Positions 6,291 through 6,839 of a stretch of 6,839 nt of DNA are shown piece by piece. The DNA lies in NCBI GenBank assembly GCA_030608245.1, contig JAUWEO010000099.1, positions 1 to 6,839 on the forward strand, written 5' to 3'. The position numbers and the translations under genes were made by a program. Under the pieces are notes generated by a model, which was given only the letters and a program-made list of their open reading frames with translations, ran no database searches and was not told where the DNA came from. The stretch's first letter is position 1. Each line of letters opens with the position of its first letter. This DNA comes from Candidatus Latescibacterota bacterium. GTDB taxonomy: Bacteria > Latescibacterota > MVCY01.

Positions 6291-6402
6291 GTCATTCCGA
6301 GTGGAGCCCATTCGCTTCACTCAGGGCAGGCTCCGCGGAATCGAGGAATCTGTTTCAGGCAAAAATCGGATTTCTCCACTCACTTCCTTCGGTCGAAATG
6401 AC
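6291..6402. repeat. 112-base terminal-inverted-repeat (MITE-like) intergenic element
   Basis: The element opens with gtcattccga (6291-6300) and closes with tcgaaatgac (6393-6402), imperfect inverted ends matching at nine of ten bases. Further in, gagtggag (6299-6306) pairs with ctccactc (6374-6381). The style (GTCATTyCGA...GTGGAG...GAATCT...) is that of short intergenic repeats scattered in many environmental bacterial genomes, which carry no gene and form cruciform or stem-loop RNA. It sits in the 234-base gap between the E1 alpha stop and the E1 beta start. It could act as an mRNA stability or partial termination structure, but no T-run terminator follows it. Confidence 0.65.
6303..6334. 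repeat. Small inverted repeat nested in the left arm of the intergenic element
   Basis: GGAGCC (6303-6308) and GGCTCC (6329-6334) are a perfect six-base inverted pair around a 20-base loop. The segment interrupts what would otherwise be a simple arm of the larger element, since the right arm has no counterpart to it. It looks like a second short repeat inserted or duplicated within the first. Confidence 0.45.
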
Positions 6403-6456
6403 ATTTTCCGCTTGTGAACAATTGGATGCCCTCCATAGTATCCGTAGAACAAATCT

Positions 6457-6839
6457 CTATTCCGCCCATAACCCCTTCAAGCAGTCTTCAGGTGCGGGGT
6501 ATGGGCTGCTCTCGGCAAACGCTATTACGGCTTGTATCTGGGCCTTCACCTCTTCATCGATTTCCTCTATCAGGGAGTCAGTGAGGACGCCCAGCTCTTT
6601 GAGCCTGTTCTGGGTGATAACAATTGGGTCTCTCGCCAGCCACTCTTTCTCTTCTTCCTTATCTCTGTATTGGTTTGCGTCTCCCCGTGAGTGTCCGCCC
6701 CGCCTGTACGTCTTGCACTCCAGCAATGTGGGGCCGCCGCCGGACCTCGCCCTGTTCACCGCCTCGCGTGTTGCCTTGTACACTTCTATTACATCGTTGC
6801 CATCGACGATAACACCGGGCATGCCATAGGCGGCTGCCC
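6457..6839 (-). CDS. 2-oxoacid (pyruvate/acetoin) dehydrogenase E1 component, alpha subunit, C-terminal part
   Basis: The frame is open through the right window edge (AAAYGMPGVIVDGNDV...), so the start and the GDG...N thiamine-diphosphate motif lie outside. The visible 126 residues are the C-terminal third of a PdhA/AcoA-type subunit, normally about 320-340 residues. Recognisable segments are MPGVIVDGNDVIEVY, GPTLLECKTYRRGGHSRGD (with the active-site His of the GHS loop) and YRDKEEEKEWLARDPI, followed by the helical end. It pairs with the E1 beta subunit encoded downstream on the same strand. The two genes are separated by an unusually long gap holding an inverted-repeat element. Substrate type cannot be fixed from this fragment. 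Confidence 0.92.
   Translation of the reverse strand, partial: AAAYGMPGVIVDGNDVIEVYKATREAVNRARSGGGPTLLECKTYRRGGHSRGDANQYRDKEEEKEWLARDPIVITQNRLKELGVLTDSLIEEIDEEVKAQIQAVIAFAESSPYPAPEDCLKGLWAE

Noticed and set aside
5942..6829. Plus-strand open frame of 295 codons
   Set aside because: It runs antisense through the start of E1 beta, the intergenic repeat and E1 alpha. The sense-strand proteins are well conserved, so this is a shadow frame.

Overview
The window looks like chromosomal DNA from a diderm (outer-membrane-bearing) bacterium, probably an uncultivated lineage. The clearest indication is an Omp85-type outer-membrane beta-barrel with a signal peptide. Base composition is moderate: hand-counted 60-base lines give about 52% GC in the left and right thirds and about 58-65% in the middle. 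I cannot assign a phylum from this sequence alone.

Left part (1-2971, plus strand): two overlapping genes that share a secreted parallel beta-helix module of the DUF4097 'putative adhesin' type. The first is cut by the left window edge and is essentially only the repeat module. The second repeats the same module behind a signal peptide and continues into an Omp85/surface-antigen-like beta-barrel that lacks POTRA domains. The module carries an exact 18-residue repeat. In the first protein every turn carries Arg-Asn-Gly (one Asp for Asn, one Ala for Gly); in the second nearly every turn carries Thr-Asn-Gly. The genes overlap by ATGA and look translationally coupled. They probably form an envelope-surface pair.

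Middle part (3021-5192, minus strand, convergent with the first pair): an L-rhamnose mutarotase (RhaM type), a DUF5060/DUF4038 glycoside hydrolase related to the GH140 apiosidases, and the first 57 codons of a uroporphyrinogen-decarboxylase-family protein that then stops. These three are tightly packed, higher in GC, and favour CGN arginine codons, whereas the left pair and the E1 beta gene favour AGA/AGG. The segment reads as a plant-polysaccharide or deoxysugar catabolism cassette that may have been acquired, with a broken downstream end.

Right part (5209-6839, minus strand): the complete E1 beta subunit and the C-terminal part of the E1 alpha subunit of a thiamine-diphosphate 2-oxoacid (pyruvate or acetoin type) dehydrogenase. 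The two subunit genes are normally adjacent. Here they are separated by 234 bases holding a 112-base terminal-inverted-repeat element with a smaller hairpin nested inside it.

The most unusual items are the DUF4097-Omp85 fusion, the Arg-ladder/Thr-ladder pair of beta-helix paralogues, the truncated URO-D gene at the edge of a compositionally distinct segment, and the composite repeat between the E1 genes.
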